Origin: Pirellulaceae bacterium
GTDB lineage: Bacteria > Planctomycetota > Planctomycetia > Pirellulales > Pirellulaceae
Direction: 5' to 3'
Assembly (NCBI GenBank): GCA_023382975.1
Contig: JAHDXO010000004.1
Coordinates: 34,740 to 98,739 of the forward strand
Length of the DNA: 64,000 nucleotides
A program made the translations under genes and the position numbers. The notes under the pieces were generated by a model. It was not told where the DNA came from, made no database searches, and saw only the letters and a program-made list of their open reading frames with translations. Positions 62,436-64,000 of this stretch are shown piece after piece (the stretch's first letter is position 1; every line of letters begins with the position of its first letter).

Positions 62436-63410
62436 GTGAAACGGTTCCACTACCCCACGCTGCTTGTTGCAGTTCTGCTGATCCACGTGAATTCCGCCAG
62501 CGCCGAGGACGCCACGCCCACCGAGTTCAAGGGCGTGTACGACGTCGATGGGCGGTTGCATATCAGCCTGTTCGGCACGCCGGACGGCAAGCCGCTCACC
62601 GACGGGCCGAACGACCTCAAACCGTCTTGGTCGACGACCGGCGACAAGATCGTCTTCTTTCGCACCCCGCGGCTCACGGCGCAGGTCAGCTCCTGGAGGA
62701 CCACCATCTGCGTGATCAACGCCGACGGCAGCGGGTTTCGCAAGCTGACCGATGGCACGCAGACGGATTTCAACCCAACTTGGTCGCGCGACGGGAAGAA
62801 CCACATCTACTTCAGCCGGCGCGACCCGGCGGCGGGCCGCTTTGCGGCTTACATGACCACGGCCGACGCGAATCCCGGAGACGAAGTCCCGGTGGGCGAT
62901 CCCACGTCCGGCAGCTACGTCCTGAGTTGCCTGAAAGACGGCCGGGTCTTCGTCATGGGATGGAGCCAGACGTCTCGGGACCGCTACTTCCTGCTGACCC
63001 CGGCCGCTGAGGGCAAGGCCCAGATGGAGCCGGTGAAGTTTGCGTTTCCCTTGCAAGGGCTTCTGGACCGTCTCAGCGTGTCTCCCAGTGAATCCAAGGT
63101 CTGTTACGAGCTGCAGAAGGGCTTGGGGGCGTACAAGTACCCCGGCCGGACGTTGTACATCGCCGATTTCGACGTCGCGACGCGCACCGTGTCCAATCCC
63201 AACGCGATCACCGACGCGGAGCCCGATCCCAACGTCCTCTGGCTCTACCCGTGCTGGACAAAGGACGAAAGCGCCGTGGTCTACTACTCCGACAAGAGCG
63301 GCAAGCCACAGCTCTACCTGTACCGCCTTGCCGACCGTTCGACCATCCGCGTGTCCACCAATCCTAACGCAACCTACAAGCACCCCTGTGCTGAAGCAAC
63401 GCCCAAGTGA
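62436..63410 (+). CDS. secreted PD40/TolB-like propeller protein (copy 2)
   Basis: A 324-residue paralogue of the preceding gene. GTG at 62436 has AAGGAG seven bases upstream; the longer frame starting 27 bases earlier lacks one. Signal peptide (YPTLLVAVLLIHVNSASA) then the blades KPSWSTTGDKIVFF, NPTWSRDGKNHIYFSRRD and YPCWTKDESAVVYYSDKSG, in the same order as copy 1. A recent tandem duplication is likely. Confidence 0.82.
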   Translation: MKRFHYPTLLVAVLLIHVNSASAEDATPTEFKGVYDVDGRLHISLFGTPDGKPLTDGPNDLKPSWSTTGDKIVFFRTPRLTAQVSSWRTTICVINADGSGFRKLTDGTQTDFNPTWSRDGKNHIYFSRRDPAAGRFAAYMTTADANPGDEVPVGDPTSGSYVLSCLKDGRVFVMGWSQTSRDRYFLLTPAAEGKAQMEPVKFAFPLQGLLDRLSVSPSESKVCYELQKGLGAYKYPGRTLYIADFDVATRTVSNPNAITDAEPDPNVLWLYPCWTKDESAVVYYSDKSGKPQLYLYRLADRSTIRVSTNPNATYKHPCAEATPK

Positions 63411-63449
63411 ACTGTTTTTCTTAACCGACTGTTTTGTGAAAGGGAAACC

Positions 63450-64000
63450 ATGAAGACGACACTCGCAATTCTGCTTACTTTCAGCCTGTGCTCGCTTGCG
63501 CCGGCCCAGGCTCCACCCGCTGCCGGCCGTGGCGGTGCGGCACAAATCGAAGCTGCCCTGAAAGCCGCCGACGCGAACGGCGACGGGAAGATCACCAAGG
63601 AAGAGGCAGGCGGCGCCCCGTGGTTCGACCGTTTGGACCAGAACCAGGACGGCGCGATCGATGCGTCCGAACTGGAGAGGGTACGGCAGCGGATGGCTGC
63701 TGGCGGTGCGGGTAAACCTGCTCCAGGAACCGGGCCGCAAGCGGGGCAGTTTGAGGCGATGGTGAAGAATCTCGACAAGAACTCCGACGGCAAGATCACG
63801 AAGGAGGAGGCAGGCGGTGAGCCGTGGTTCGATCGTTTGGATCGGAACCAGGACGGCGTCGTCGACGGCGACGAATTGGAGACGATTCGGAAAGCCATGG
63901 CGGCCGGCAGAGGTGCCAAGCCGGCTGCTGGCAAGCCCGCACCGGGTGGTGGCAAATTGGAAGCGATGCTGAAGAACCTCGACAAGAACTCGGATGGCAA
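63450..64000 (+). CDS. secreted EF-hand repeat protein, 3' end outside window
   Basis: The ATG at 63450 follows AAGGGAAA and the frame stays open to the end of the window (183 complete codons). Signal peptide MKTTLAILLTFSLCSLAPAQA, then a repeating unit of 68-69 residues, each with two EF-hands. The first unit has DANGDGKITKEE and DQNQDGAIDASE; the second has DKNSDGKITKEE and DRNQDGVVDGDE; a third begins at residue 178 (DKNSDG). The units are linked by Gly/Pro/Ala-rich sequence. It probably binds calcium outside the cell. Confidence 0.85.
   Translation, partial: MKTTLAILLTFSLCSLAPAQAPPAAGRGGAAQIEAALKAADANGDGKITKEEAGGAPWFDRLDQNQDGAIDASELERVRQRMAAGGAGKPAPGTGPQAGQFEAMVKNLDKNSDGKITKEEAGGEPWFDRLDRNQDGVVDGDELETIRKAMAAGRGAKPAAGKPAPGGGKLEAMLKNLDKNSDG

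Overview
The window reads as chromosomal DNA of a member of the Planctomycetota, probably Pirellulales-like. This is inferred from gene content, with no search run. The indicators are two zinc-ribbon/membrane proteins, secreted PQQ propellers, a sulfatase, Tat-exported Gfo/Idh/MocA oxidoreductases, EF-hand proteins, and an archaeal-type C1 gene (formylmethanofuran:H4MPT formyltransferase), which among bacteria is typical of Planctomycetota and methylotrophs. DNA is GC-rich, genes are dense, and GTG/TTG starts are common. I saw no rRNA, tRNA, CRISPR array, insertion sequence or phage module.

Layout. 1-12 kb: TPR protein (cut at the edge), zinc-ribbon protein, S1-domain RNA-binding protein, HIT and NUDIX enzymes, SDR epimerase, an HtrA protease followed by a degenerate HtrA paralogue, DUF1638 and DUF2062 proteins, and the phosphatidylethanolamine pair psd-pssA. 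12-28 kb (mostly minus): secreted FAD-oxidoreductase/sialidase fusion, sulfatase, Uma2 nuclease, a giant PQQ/methyltransferase-like/malectin-like protein, alkaline phosphatase, purE, isochorismatase-type hydrolase, an ion channel with a non-canonical filter, ftr, and a small unknown protein. 29-34 kb: a secreted acidic Tyr-rich protein, then a 14-heme MtrA-like cytochrome and an MtrB-like porin carrying its own heme motif. 34-41 kb: a PTS-IIA/diadenylate-cyclase fusion, a zinc-ribbon protein, a Gfo/Idh/MocA oxidoreductase lacking the usual lysine, and a corrinoid protein divergent from its putative reductive activator. 41-54 kb: a long minus-strand cluster with four B12-binding radical SAM enzymes, a fatty-acid-hydroxylase/sterol-desaturase homologue, two small membrane proteins, two acyltransferase-like proteins, a GH3 acyl-adenylate enzyme, an SDR and a lipase. 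54-58 kb: ECF sigma factor with accessory genes and an anti-sigma-like protein whose frame runs antisense through a UPF0175/DUF3368 toxin-antitoxin pair. 58-64 kb: a secreted-protein operon (EF-hand, Tat oxidoreductase, two PD40 propeller paralogues, a second EF-hand protein cut at the edge).

The strongest candidates for undescribed systems are the multiheme cytochrome/porin pair (trans-outer-membrane electron transfer) and the four-radical-SAM cluster (probably lipid or other secondary metabolism). Also notable are a family of HtrA-like proteins with the PDZ domain inserted inside the protease fold and altered catalytic residues, and the PTS-linked c-di-AMP synthase. Intergenic DNA carries at least five kinds of palindromic repeat.
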